In this document: piece after piece, positions 22,475 to 33,449 of the stretch
How positions within the stretch are numbered: position 1 is the first letter of the stretch
Layout of the letters: each line of letters opens with the position of its first letter
Assembly (NCBI GenBank): GCA_034769895.1
Contig: JAWRYS010000717.1
Location: forward strand, 310,001 to 374,000
DNA length: 64,000 bases
Source of the DNA: Magicicada septendecula
Lineage: Eukaryota > Arthropoda > Insecta > Hemiptera > Cicadidae
Direction of reading: 5' to 3'
Notes under the pieces: generated by a model
What the model saw: only the letters and a program-made list of their open reading frames with translations
Told to the model about the DNA's origin: nothing
Databases searched by the model: none
Made by a program: the position numbers and the translations under genes

Positions 22475-23596
22475 TCTATAGTAAACGGTAACAGCCGCAA
22501 ATTCAAAGAGAATCAAATGATGTTTTGCATACAGCCCTGTATTGTAGAGTTCTCAATACCTATTGGTGTTGGTGAAGATCGGTTATGGGAAAAAGGTAGT
22601 TTACCAGCAACATTTTATGTTTTAACAAGGGTAATTTTTTATATGACGAACGATAACTGCCGTAAATTCAAACAGAATCGACTTGGTTTTTGCATACCTT
22701 TTTGAACTAAAGAGAACTCAAGGTCTGTTGATTTTGTTGAAGATCGGTTAAGGGAAGGGGTAGTTTATCAGCAACTTTTTATGTTTTAAAAAGGGTAATT
22801 TTTTTTATGACGAACGATAACTGCCGAAAATTCAATGAGAATCAAATAAGTTTTTGCACCCTTTCCTGAGTTGCAGAGAGCTCAAAGTCTATTGATTTTG
22901 GTGAAGATCGGTTAAGGGAAAGGGGTAGTTTACCTGCAACATTTTATGTTGTAACAAGAGAAATGTTTCCATAGCGAATGATAACTGCCGCACATTCAAA
23001 CAGAATCAAATATTTTTTTGCATGCTTCCCTGAATTGTAGAGGACGGAAGGTCTGTTGATTTTGGAGAAGATCGGTTAAGAGAAAGGGGTAGTTTACCTG
23101 AAACATTTTATGATTTAACAAGAGTAAAGTACTTAATTTTTATAAATAAAGTATCCTGATAAGAAGCTCATAGTAATCTACTGAAGAAACGCAGATGAAA
23201 TATCTATAAATGAAGAAGTTAGGTGAACGGGGTGGGGGTAATTTTCTATTATTAAAAATTATAGTTGAAGGTGGAGGGGAGAATTTTTTATATGTGTACT
23301 ACGTTATCGGCAACAAAGAAGTAGTTTTTTGTTAAAATTGCTTCCCGGGCTCTTTAGCCGTAATCCAATGTTTTCTGCAAAACCAGACTTTTCGGCAGTG
23401 GCATCGACAGCCATCATCGGTGAAAATCGAGTGCGAAAACGTGAGGTGGTATACGTTAGTGACCACAGTACTGTGGTTAATGTTGAAGCAATAAGTAGAA
23501 AGAAGTATTTTCTGTGGAAATATTTCATTTCGAATATGATTTTAAATATAAATCTTAGAACATGGAAGTCATGTATGGTTCTCCATACCGATATTT
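22475..23596 (+). repeat. 1.12-kb internal duplication, block 2, second copy
   Basis: Equivalent of 5139-6260. The non-satellite segment lies at about 23140-23550, and the copy abuts 6.5-kb unit 2. Confidence 0.75.
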
Positions 23597-24811
23597 TATT
23601 TATTCATATGTTAATTTCATCATATCTAACCTTTCATTATTTTGTTTTCTATTCTTCTAGTGATCATTTTAATTATCTTAGACATTTGTATTCTTTTCTT
23701 AATTATTTAGCAATATTCTGCTTTAGCCATAGCTTGTATATTTGTTTTATACATAACTTCTCTTTTTCTTTGTACCAGTTCAGATTTTTTTTTTTTTTGT
23801 CGTAGAATAGATTGAATTCATTATTATTTCAGGTATTTATCTTATCAGTTTTTAGCTTGATTTTATTTTTGTTTATTTTATTTTGTATTAAATATCATTT
23901 TTGATAATTCTTTGTAAGTTAATTCTCTTACTTTATAGGAATTTTTGTAGCGTATTCCTTTTTTGGTACTTTTTGTTTAATTATTTTATATACTTCATAT
24001 ATCAACTTTTTAATAGACTGTAAGTTGATTTCACTTAGTAGGAATTTATGTAACTTATTCCTTAGTTTTTATATATATATATTTTTTTTTTATTTTAGGC
24101 CTCATAAGTTATCGAAATGTTGTTGCAAGTTGTGCTCACATAATTTTTGAATTTTGGCATTTGTTTATTTTATTTATAGTAATTTAGTTTTCTTCATAGA
24201 ATTTCTTTATTGAAGCTTGGTTGTAAACTCCTTTTACTTTCTTGGTGGTTATATTACTTATCTCATAAGTATTGTTTCCATTGTCCTTCGTGATGACATA
24301 TGGTCATTCATAGTATTATACATAAGTTTATACACTATTACTCTATATAGGACCATGTTTTTTATACTTTTTTGTAAGTTGACTTCTCCTTTTCTTTCCT
24401 TGTTATTGCCTTCTCTTGTATATTTCACTCTTTGTGGGCTTTCTCCTCTACTCCTTCAAATGTCAGATGGTTAACATTTATTCTGGATAATATATAATTT
24501 CACTTGTTGCAATTAATATAGGAGTATTAGAGTTTGAGAGTATATTGGGTTTATACATAGTTGTATACTTATTACATAGTCAATTTTATTAATTCCATTC
24601 CTTATTCAAGCCTTCTCCTTTATTATTCTACACTTTGATGTTCTGCTTCTCTACTCCTTCAAAGGTTAGTTGGTTAAACCTTTATTCTGGATGATATATA
24701 TTTTATAAATCATGGTTTATTATGCATTCCATCGATTGATTGGTTCCAATTACTTCTTGATGGAATCCAAAGTTCTGGCGGGTTGCGTTTATTATATGCT
24801 ATGCGGAAATT

Positions 24812-26353
24812 CTATGCTGGATCACTGCTGAAAGGTATCCAGTCGTAGTCTTCTTCTTCTGGTTGGTTACTTCCGGATCTAACTCCTTCAACATTATTGA
24901 CCTGCAGTATATTTTCAGCCTTCTCTTCCCTTTGTATTCGGATCGCTCTGGTGTGTATTACCGTCTCCGTCCTTATGAAGTAATTCTCTGCTACCTGGTA
25001 TAGCACTTCTTCTACTACCATGGGTTCCCCTCTATCCATGTCTACATTGTTCACTTTATGAGGTGGTTTATTAATCAGAGGAGTTAATGGTAATTCCTTT
25101 GTTAATGTCATTATTAAATTTTTATTTTGCATTTCCAATGCTGGTGGATTCCTGTGTTTTAGAAACCTTTGTAATTTGTGACACACTATTTTGTTGTGGG
25201 TCCTTTCTATTTCTTGTATCTTCCATTTATGTATTGTTTTGCTGAAGTTTTCCTCCGCTAGCTTGCTGTGAATTCCCTCTATAATTGCTGTTGAGGTCCT
25301 CCTACAATCTTTATACTTCATTAATTTGCTTTGGTAGGTAAGGGGCAAATTAAACACGTCAATGAGTCCGCTCTTCATCATTTCTAATTCTTCTCTGGTT
25401 TTTACTGGTTTCTTTTTATACACTCTTCCCAATTCCTCTGTTTTCTTAATTTTATTAATTATTCGGTTCTTCTTTCTTCCTCTTCTGTTGTTGGTTTTTA
25501 TGTGCTTGATTTTCTCAGTGTTATTGTTACCTTGATTTTCAGAAAACAATACACTTGATTCTTCTACAATTTCCATCTCCTTACTACCTTCAGAAGTGGT
25601 GTCTGGTGTTTCATTCACTGGTTTGAAATCACTATCTACTGTTTCATTCAGTTGATCTACCGGGTAACTTGTTTCTTCCCATCTCTTGTTCATCCCCGTT
25701 CTCGTCTGCTTGATTTCTTCCCGAAATCCTATTAGTATGAACCTGAATTCTTCTCTGTTTCTCTCACCGTTTTCCTTTATTTGTTGTAGGAATGTCTCCT
25801 GATTATTTTCAATATTGTTATTTACTATTTCAAAATCCTTTTTTATCTGCCTCTTCAGCTCCTCACTCTTCTTTTCTAATATTTCTTGGCTTCTCATCAG
25901 GGCTTCATGGTTGTTCTCCATTTTATTATTTAGGAGTTCCATGTTCTCCTTGATTTGCTTCTTCAATTCTTCACTGTTTCTGTCCAGCTTGTCATTTAGG
26001 AACTCCCTGTCTTCTCTCCTTCCCTCTTGCAATGATTCTAATTTTGTATTCAATTCTTCCTTTTGTTTTTTAAAATTTTCAGCAGTCTTCTCCTGGTTTT
26101 TGTTCATTTGTTCCATCATCATCCTCATCATGTTCTCCATCCTTGCCCCTTCGGTTGTTTTGTCTGGTTGGTCACCGACCATTACTCCCCCTTCCGGTTC
26201 TGGTTGAGTAGGATTTTCTGGTTGGTTTTCTTGATTATCCTCTTCGAATAGCTCCCCGATCAGTTCTTCGATTTCTTCCATCTCTTCTGGTTGACCTTCA
26301 CCTTCAATTCCTTTCTGAGTGTCCTTTCTGGTAACCATGGAATGTCTCTTCAT
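24812..26353 (-). CDS. Gag-like coiled-coil protein, 513 aa, unit 2
   Basis: Intact ORF encoding the same 513 residues as units 1 and 5, with identical start context and TAG stop. It follows an LTR-like segment (26401-26980) and a possible primer-binding site at 26390-26397. Intactness in three units suggests either recent amplification or some constraint; with such similar copies the two cannot be separated by eye. No pol follows: downstream on the minus strand is only the AT-rich left arm and then the satellite block. Confidence 0.6.
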   Translation of the reverse strand: MKRHSMVTRKDTQKGIEGEGQPEEMEEIEELIGELFEEDNQENQPENPTQPEPEGGVMVGDQPDKTTEGARMENMMRMMMEQMNKNQEKTAENFKKQKEELNTKLESLQEGRREDREFLNDKLDRNSEELKKQIKENMELLNNKMENNHEALMRSQEILEKKSEELKRQIKKDFEIVNNNIENNQETFLQQIKENGERNREEFRFILIGFREEIKQTRTGMNKRWEETSYPVDQLNETVDSDFKPVNETPDTTSEGSKEMEIVEESSVLFSENQGNNNTEKIKHIKTNNRRGRKKNRIINKIKKTEELGRVYKKKPVKTREELEMMKSGLIDVFNLPLTYQSKLMKYKDCRRTSTAIIEGIHSKLAEENFSKTIHKWKIQEIERTHNKIVCHKLQRFLKHRNPPALEMQNKNLIMTLTKELPLTPLINKPPHKVNNVDMDRGEPMVVEEVLYQVAENYFIRTETVIHTRAIRIQREEKAENILQVNNVEGVRSGSNQPEEEDYDWIPFSSDPA

Positions 26354-26400
26354 AGTCGCCGTTGGCCTTCTTTTAAAGCCTCACCGGTTGGTCGCCAATC

Positions 26401-26980
26401 TGTAACGATATTAATTTGTGCGTACCTGTAAAATGTACACCAATTTTGTATGTGTAATAATGATGAGTGCGTTCGTCTCGCACCGGGGTCATTACGATAA
26501 TGTTCGCGGCTAACGATGTCCGTAGCGTTGCGGTAATCACCTGTATAACACGGCAGTAACCTTAACCTGTTGTTTATAGGGGTGTGTTAATCCCAGGTAG
26601 CGCCAAGTCGTTATATAAAACAACTAAAATTATTGTCTGATGAGTTATCAGCGGTGACGGTCGGGCATTCAAATAATTCCCGCTCGCACAGCCGTCTGAA
26701 TTGTCGATGCTGTTACGCAAATGACAACTTGTTCGCTTCTCATCAAATCTGTTCTTAAGTAAACACTAGTAATGTATAAAGAACTCCCTATGAAATAATA
26801 ACGACGGTTACTCCCTGTAATAGTGATTTTTAATAGGTGATAATTCAAATATTCAAATTGACAATTATATAATGATAAAATTTGCACCGACTGGTTACAT
26901 GAACTCTTGTCCTCTGGGCTTGATGAATCAATCAAGGAAACAACTATCTTCTGTATGGCTGTGTACATTGAAGTATTACA
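26401..26980 (-). mobile_element. LTR-like segment, unit 2
   Basis: 580 bp, TGTAAT...GTTACA on the minus strand, with the possible primer-binding site TGGCGACC three bases beyond. It differs from the unit 1 copy by very few bases (for example CCCAGG for CCCGGG). Confidence 0.4.
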
Positions 26981-29900
26981 ATTATTTTTGTTTCCAAAAT
27001 TGTGGATTCTTGTGACTATGAGCTAAAGAATTCCTATGGTTACAATAAAAATATATTACCTTATTCTACATATACATAAATAATAATGTGTGATGTTACA
27101 ATCTGTTCTGTGGTGTCGTTAAATGTGTTTTGTAAGTTCGTGTTTAACTAATAGGTTATATTTAACGTTAACAAGTTTTTAGCAAGTTTCATTTTACTTA
27201 AATAATCTGTGAAAGAGAAATATTTGTTTATAGTGAGATTAATTTACCTTTAGTAAAATTTAGAGTGATCAGGGTTTTGGAAAATAAGTAATTTAATTGT
27301 ACTTAACACCTCAGCATGACTCGGTGTCTTCGTTCGTTTGATCGGGTAGGATTTGGCTGCAATAAGTTCTGTTTTCATTAATTTTGGGGCTTCAATGGTT
27401 TGGGCATCTTTTTCATAATGTATCTGGATGTTCTTTTCGGGTAATTTTCCGTTTAATTGCCTTGGATCTCGAGTTGGCTGCTATAAATGGTCGTCTGCTT
27501 CTTATGCTGTCATGGTTAAGAACTTTAATTACTTTTTTACATTATTTTAACAGAAAATCGTTCTTCCCAACATTGGCTTCTGTATTCTCTCAATGACGCT
27601 TCACTTCTTTCTAACGGTATTCATCGGTAATCCTCTTCAACTGCTGTTTCCATGGCAACTGCATGATTTCGATTGGTTGATTTTGAGATGATGTATTGTT
27701 ATCAAAATTCGAATTCTTCGTATATCTTCTGATTGCTGTTTTTCCTCTATCTTCCTTCCTGGTTATTAAATATTGTCACTATAGAATTTATTTCCTTTCA
27801 TAGATTATTTTGATACCCCACAAGTTTGGGTAATTTTAGATTTTATGTTTTTACAGTTATGTTAATGCTTGTTAATTACATTTCTTTTTGTATACAAATG
27901 CTTATTATAATATTTTGTTTTACAAATGCTTTACAATTTATTCTTGGTGAATCCTTCACCTCAGATTCGCTAAATTCTTTGTTAATTTGTTATAATTTTT
28001 AGTTGTTTGGTTCTGGCAGTTATGCCCTTTCATAGGCCTGAGTAGCCATTATGTTATTTGACTTATTTCATTTAAATCACATTTTGTTTCAGCCTAATGG
28101 GCTTTACTTCGTTATTATTATTGGTTGTGTTGTATTTTGAGTCTGTTGGTGTTTTGATTACATGTCAATATTGCTTTCTCTATCTTAATATTTAAAACAT
28201 AACAATTAGGCTTATGGACTGCAAGTTTCTTTCAGCCATATCCTATTCATAACATTAAAACGAACAGTTCTTTATAAGTTATTAGGGTTATTATTTTGAA
28301 TGAGAAATATTATCACTTCCTTCCAACTTATTATTTGCTAATTTTTTGTTTACAATACATATTATTTTTATTGTGATAAACAACATCACTTTTATGAAAT
28401 TTATAACTATCCCTTATAACATGGGTGTTTTTGATTTGTCTTTAATTTCTTAATTTTTAAACAATCTTTACATTCTCTCCATGTTAACACCTTCAATTTA
28501 TTCTTTCCTGGGATCCTCCCTTTTAATTACTATCGGTTATAATTAAACTTAAATCCCTTAAACATCTTTTCTTAAATAATAATGTCATCATCACTTTCCA
28601 GTGTTCAGTATATCTTATTCTGTAATTCATACTTAATACTATTTTTCACCATATATTTATTCACTGTTAATTTTCCACTTTTAAACCTTTAGTGTTTTTT
28701 ACAGATTTATTAAGTGTCTATTTTCTTTATTATTCACTATTTCTTATAATAGTTATATTCTATATCTTACACTATTCCCATTTATACCTCACCTTCACTT
28801 TTAAATTATCTATAGTTAATTATAATTTAATTAGCGTACCTTCCTTATCACTTCACTTTGGGGTTTTTACACATACACTATTGCACTGTATCACTGTTTA
28901 TACTATGTGTTTTTTTTAGTGGGTAATCCCTATACTTATTTCTCTTTCATTACAATATATCCTTAATACTATTAACAATTTTATGTTCTTACAATACTAT
29001 TTTTACATCTAATTCTCAATTGGGGTTTAGTTTGCTTTTTTGTCATTTTAATCTTTAACCTTTGTTAATAGGGTTCCTTCCCTAAATCATTTTGTCCATT
29101 AATGGGTAATAACAGTTACTTTTTCCTTTCTCATAGAGGAATTATTGGTTTGGTTCCAATGTTATTCTTGAGTGCATTATTTCTCCTTCTCCTATGCTTT
29201 ATTACTTGTTTGTGTATCATTATTGGTTTTCATTTCTATCTATTTCCCTCCTTCTTCATTTTCATCGTATTTGGTTAATACTTTGTTTTTTCCATCCTCT
29301 CCTTTGGGTACATTTCGACGTGTTACATTGGGTCGTTTAATTCCATGAACTTGTTTCATTTTTGTTTGGGTTTTGGATTTTTTCCTTTTTTCCCTTTGGT
29401 TTGGTTACATTCTTGTTTACTCTTCGTGGATCCCTTCTTCATTTCTTTCCTTTTGTTGGGTCAATCACTTGGGTTAGGTCAAAGTCGTCGTTTGTCGAGT
29501 CATAGTTCTTATATTTTATTTAAATTAATTATTTTTATTTAACATGAAGTATTATTTTAGATTCAATATTGTTTTGTTCATCCCTGGTATTGGGTTGGCT
29601 TATTTGTATTGTAACATAATGCCTCTCCTTGAAAATTGATCATTTTGATAAAACACTAGCATAGTTTTTTATGAAATTATCAGTTATATATAATCTTTTT
29701 CCTTTTCTTTCTGGTTTGTTTCTCCATTCTTTATATCTCTTCTTACTTAATTCATTCCATTTTATTTGGATCTGTTTTTATGTATTTCCATTGGTGTGTT
29801 CTCCCTTATACACAATTTTTTCCCTAACTTTTTAGTAGCTGGTTTCTTCCATTACTACTCATTTTTCTGAGACCAGAGGAACATCATCTCTGCTCAGTTT

Positions 29901-31305
29901 ATTTGATTGCTGGACTTTTCAACAGTCAATCTTAAATACCTTTTTTGTCAACTTGTGACTTAATAATAATTATAATATATTTTGGGATTGTCCACCTTGT
30001 GGTTTGCTTTTAGATCACTTTGGCCTTTTACTCATTCTTCCTTCCGCTGTACCTTTGCTATATACTGTCATTTGCTCATACAGTTGATTGTTTTTTATTT
30101 ATTCATATGTTAATTTCATCATATCTAACCTTTCATTATTTTGTTTTCTATTCTTCTAGTGATCATTTTAATTATCTTAGACATTTGTATTCTTTTCTTA
30201 ATTATTTAGCAATATTCTGCTTTAGCCATAGCTTGTATATTTGTTTTATACATAACTTCTCTTTTTCTTTGTACCAGTTCAGATTTTTTTTTTTTTTGTC
30301 GTAGAATACATTGAATTCATTATTATTTCAGGTATTTATCTTATCAGTTTTTAGCTTGATTTTATTTTTGTTTATTTTATTTTGTATTAAATATCATTGT
30401 TGATAATTCTTTGTAAGTTAATTCTCTTACTTTATAGGAATTTTTGTAGCGTATTCCTTTTTTGGTACTTTTTGTTTAATTATTTTATATACTTCATATA
30501 TCAACTTTTTAATAGACTGTAAGTTGATTTCACTTAGTAGGAATTTATGTAACTTATTCCTTAGTTTTTATATATATATTTTTTTTATTTTAGGCCTCAT
30601 AAGTTATCGAAATGTTGTTGCAAGTTGTGCTCACATAATTTTTGAATTTTGGCATTTGTTTATTTTATTTATAGTAATTTAGTTTTCTTCATAGAATTTC
30701 TTTATTGAAGCTTGGTTGTAAACTCCTTTTACTTTCTTGGTGGTTATATTACTTATCTCATAAGTATTGTTTCCATTGTCCTTCGTGATGACATATGGTC
30801 ATTCATATTATTATACATAAGTTTATACACTATTACTCTATATAGGACCATGTTTTTTATACTTTTTTGTAAGTTGACTTCTCCTTTTCTTTCCTTGTTA
30901 TTGCCTTCTCTTGTATATTTCACTCTTTGTGGGCTTTCTCCTCTACTCCTTCAAATGTCAGATGGTTAACATTTATTCTGGATATATATAATTTCACTTG
31001 TTGCAATTAATATAGGAGTATTAGAGTTTGAGAGTATATTGGGTTTATACATAGTTGTATACTTATTACATAGTCAATTTTATTAATTCCATTCCTTATT
31101 CAAGCCTTCTCCTTTATTATTCTACACTTTGATGTTCTGCTTCTCTACTCCTTCAAAGGTTAGTTGGTTAAACCTTTATTCTGGATGATATATAATTTAT
31201 AAATCATGGTTTATTATGCGTTCCATCGATTGATTGGTTCCAATTACTTCTTGATGGAATCCAAAGTTCTGGCGGGTTGCGTTTATTATACGCTATGCGG
31301 AAATT

Positions 31306-32822
31306 CTATGCTGGATCACTGCTGAAAGGTATCCAGTCGTAGTCTTCTTCTTCTGGTTGGTTACTTCCGGATCTAACTCCTTCAACATTATTGACCTGCA
31401 GTATATTTTCAGCCTTCTCTTCCCTTTGTATTCGGATCGCTCTGGTGTGTATTACCTTCTCCGTCCTTATGAAGTAATTCTCTGCTACCTGGTATAGCAC
31501 TTCTTCTACTACCATGGGTTCCCCTCTATCCATGTCTACATTGTTCACTTTATGAGGTGGTTTATTAATCAGAGGAGTTAATGGTAATTCCTTTGTTAAT
31601 GTCATTATTAAATTTTTATTTTGCATTTCCAATGCTGGTGGATTCCTGTGTTTTAGAAACCTTTGTAATTTGTGACACACTATTTTGTTGTGGGTCCTTT
31701 CTATTTCTTGTATCTTCCATTTATGTATTGTTTTGCTGAAGTTTTCCTCCGCTAGCTTGCTGTGAATTCCCTCTATAATTGCTGTTGAGGTCCTCCTACA
31801 ATCTTTATACTTCATTAATTTGCTTTGGTAGGTAAGGGGCAAATTAAACACGTCAATGAGTCCGCTCTTCATCATTTCTAATTCTTCTCTGGTTTTTACT
31901 GGTTTCTTTTTATACACTCTTCCCAATTCCTCTGTTTTCTTAATTTTATTAATTATTCGGTTCTTCTTTCTTCCTCTTCTGTTGTTGGTTTTTATGTGCT
32001 TGATTTTCTCAGTGTTATTGTTACCTTGATTTTCAGAAAACAATACACTTGATTCTTCTACAATTTCCATCTCCTTACTACCTTCAGAAGTGGTGTCTGG
32101 TGTTTCATTCACTGGTTTGAAATCACTATCTACTGTTTCATTCAGTTGATCTACCGGATAACTTGTTTCTTCCCATCTCTTGTTCATCCCCGTTCTCGTC
32201 TGCTTGATTTCTTCCCGAAATCCTATTAGTATGAACCTGAATTCTTCTATTATTTCTATTAATGAATTAATTATTTCTGAATTCTGTTATTTACTATTTC
32301 AAAATCCTTTTTTATCTGCCTCTTCAGCTCCTCACTCTTCTTTTCTAATGTTTCTTGGCTTCTCATCAGGGCTTCATGGTTGTTCTCCATTTTATTATTT
32401 AGGAGTTCCATGTTCTCATTGATTTGCTTCTTCAATTCTTCACTGTTTCTGTCCAGCTTGTCATTCAGGAACTCCCTGTCTTCTCTCCTTCCCTCTTGCA
32501 ATGATTCTAATTTTGTATTCAGTTCTTCCTTTTGTTTTTTAAAATTTTCATCAGTCTTCCCCTGGTTTTTGTTCATTTGTTCCATCATCATCCTCATCAT
32601 GTTCTCCATCCTTGCCCCTTCGGTTGTTTTGTCTGGTTGGTCACCGACCATTACTCCCCCTTCCGGTTCTGGTTGAGTTGGATTTTCTGGTTGGTTTTCT
32701 TGATTATCCTCTTCGAATAGCTCCCCGATCATTTCTTCGATTTCTTCCATCTCTTCTGGTTGACCTTCACCTTCAATTCCTTTCTGAGTGTCCTTTCTGG
32801 TAACCATGGAATGTCTCTTCAT
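31306..32822 (-). pseudogene. Gag-like ORF, frameshifted, unit 3
   Basis: The ORF is split in two. An N-terminal part (32822-32271, 183 codons) covers the acidic region and most of the coiled coil, then ends in a foreign VNNRIQK tail. A C-terminal part (32187-31306, 293 codons) starts at the internal Met of MNKRWEE. Between them about 62 bp have been replaced by about 37 bp of AT-rich filler (32249-32285), which shifts the frame. The rest of the sequence belongs to the variant group with M31, G88, D91 and N135. Confidence 0.7.
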
Positions 32823-32869
32823 AGTCGCCGTTGGCCTTCTTTTAAAGCCTCACCGGTTGGTCGCCAATC

Positions 32870-33449
32870 TGTAACGATATTAATTTGTGCGTACCTGTAA
32901 AATGTACACCAATTTTGTATGTGTAATAATGATGAGTGCGTTCGTCTCGCACCGGGGTCGTTACGTTAATGTTCGCGGCTAACGATGTCCGTAGCGTTCC
33001 GGTAATCACCTGTATAACACGGCAGTAACCTTAACCTGTTGTTTATAGGGGTGTGTTAATCCCGGGTAGCGCCAAGTCGTTATATAAAACAACTAAAATT
33101 ATTGTCTGATGAGTTGTCAGCGGTGACGGTCGGGCATTCAAATAATTCCCGCTCGCACAGCCGTCTGAATTGTCGATGCTGTTACGCAAATGACAACTTG
33201 TTCGCTTCTCATCAAATCTATTCTTAAGTAAACACTAGTAATATATAAAGAACTCCCTATGAAATAATAACGACGGTTACTCCCTGTAATAGTGATTTTT
33301 AATAGGTGATAATTCAAATATTCAAATTGACAACTATATAATGATAAAATTTGCACCGACTGATTACATGAACTCTTGTCCTCTGGGCTTGATGAATCGA
33401 TCAAGGAAACAACTATCTTCTGTATGGCTGTGTACATTGAAGTATTACA
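32870..33449 (-). mobile_element. LTR-like segment, unit 3
   Basis: 580 bp with the same ends as the others. It belongs to the second variant group (GGGGTCGTTACGTTAATG, CAACTATATAATG) and carries GTTGTCAG at 33112, shared only with unit 6. Confidence 0.4.

Larger units (their letters stand above)
12761..23596 (+). repeat. Composite HINE-like satellite block, copy 2 (complete, 10.8 kb)
   Basis: This complete block lies between two 6.5-kb units. It starts with ACTTCCATATT directly after five T residues and ends with CGATATTT directly before one T. The undisturbed unit junction has six T residues, so the block can be removed to leave an intact junction. Inside are dozens of 157-167-bp monomers, seven hairpin/microsatellite modules (one truncated at 5') and five 3' terminal modules. 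The content from 16992 onward duplicates 1-6260. No protein-coding gene, Rep or helicase is visible. The structure fits several non-autonomous Helentron-type elements joined head-to-tail and nested, with later satellite-style expansion. Confidence 0.75.
19853..23596 (+). mobile_element. HINE-like element, long form, duplicate copy
   Basis: Duplicate of 2527-6260. It begins ACTTCCATGTT immediately after CGATATTT of the preceding element and ends with AACATGGAAGT, hairpin and CGATATTT at 23596. It contains the 1.12-kb duplication (21355-22474 and 22475-23596) with palindromes at 22340-22355 and 23462-23477. Confidence 0.6.
23597..30095. repeat. 6.5-kb macrosatellite unit 2 (type A)
   Basis: 6,499 bp, the first unit of the head-to-tail array. 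Arms 23598-24811 and 26981-30095 hold no supported gene. Markers CCCAGGTAGC (26593), CTACATATAC (27067) and TTTGTTTTTTCC (29283) are shared with unit 5 and not with unit 1, although its left half matches unit 1 (CATAGTATTATACA at 24310). This makes it a join between two unit lineages. Confidence 0.9.
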
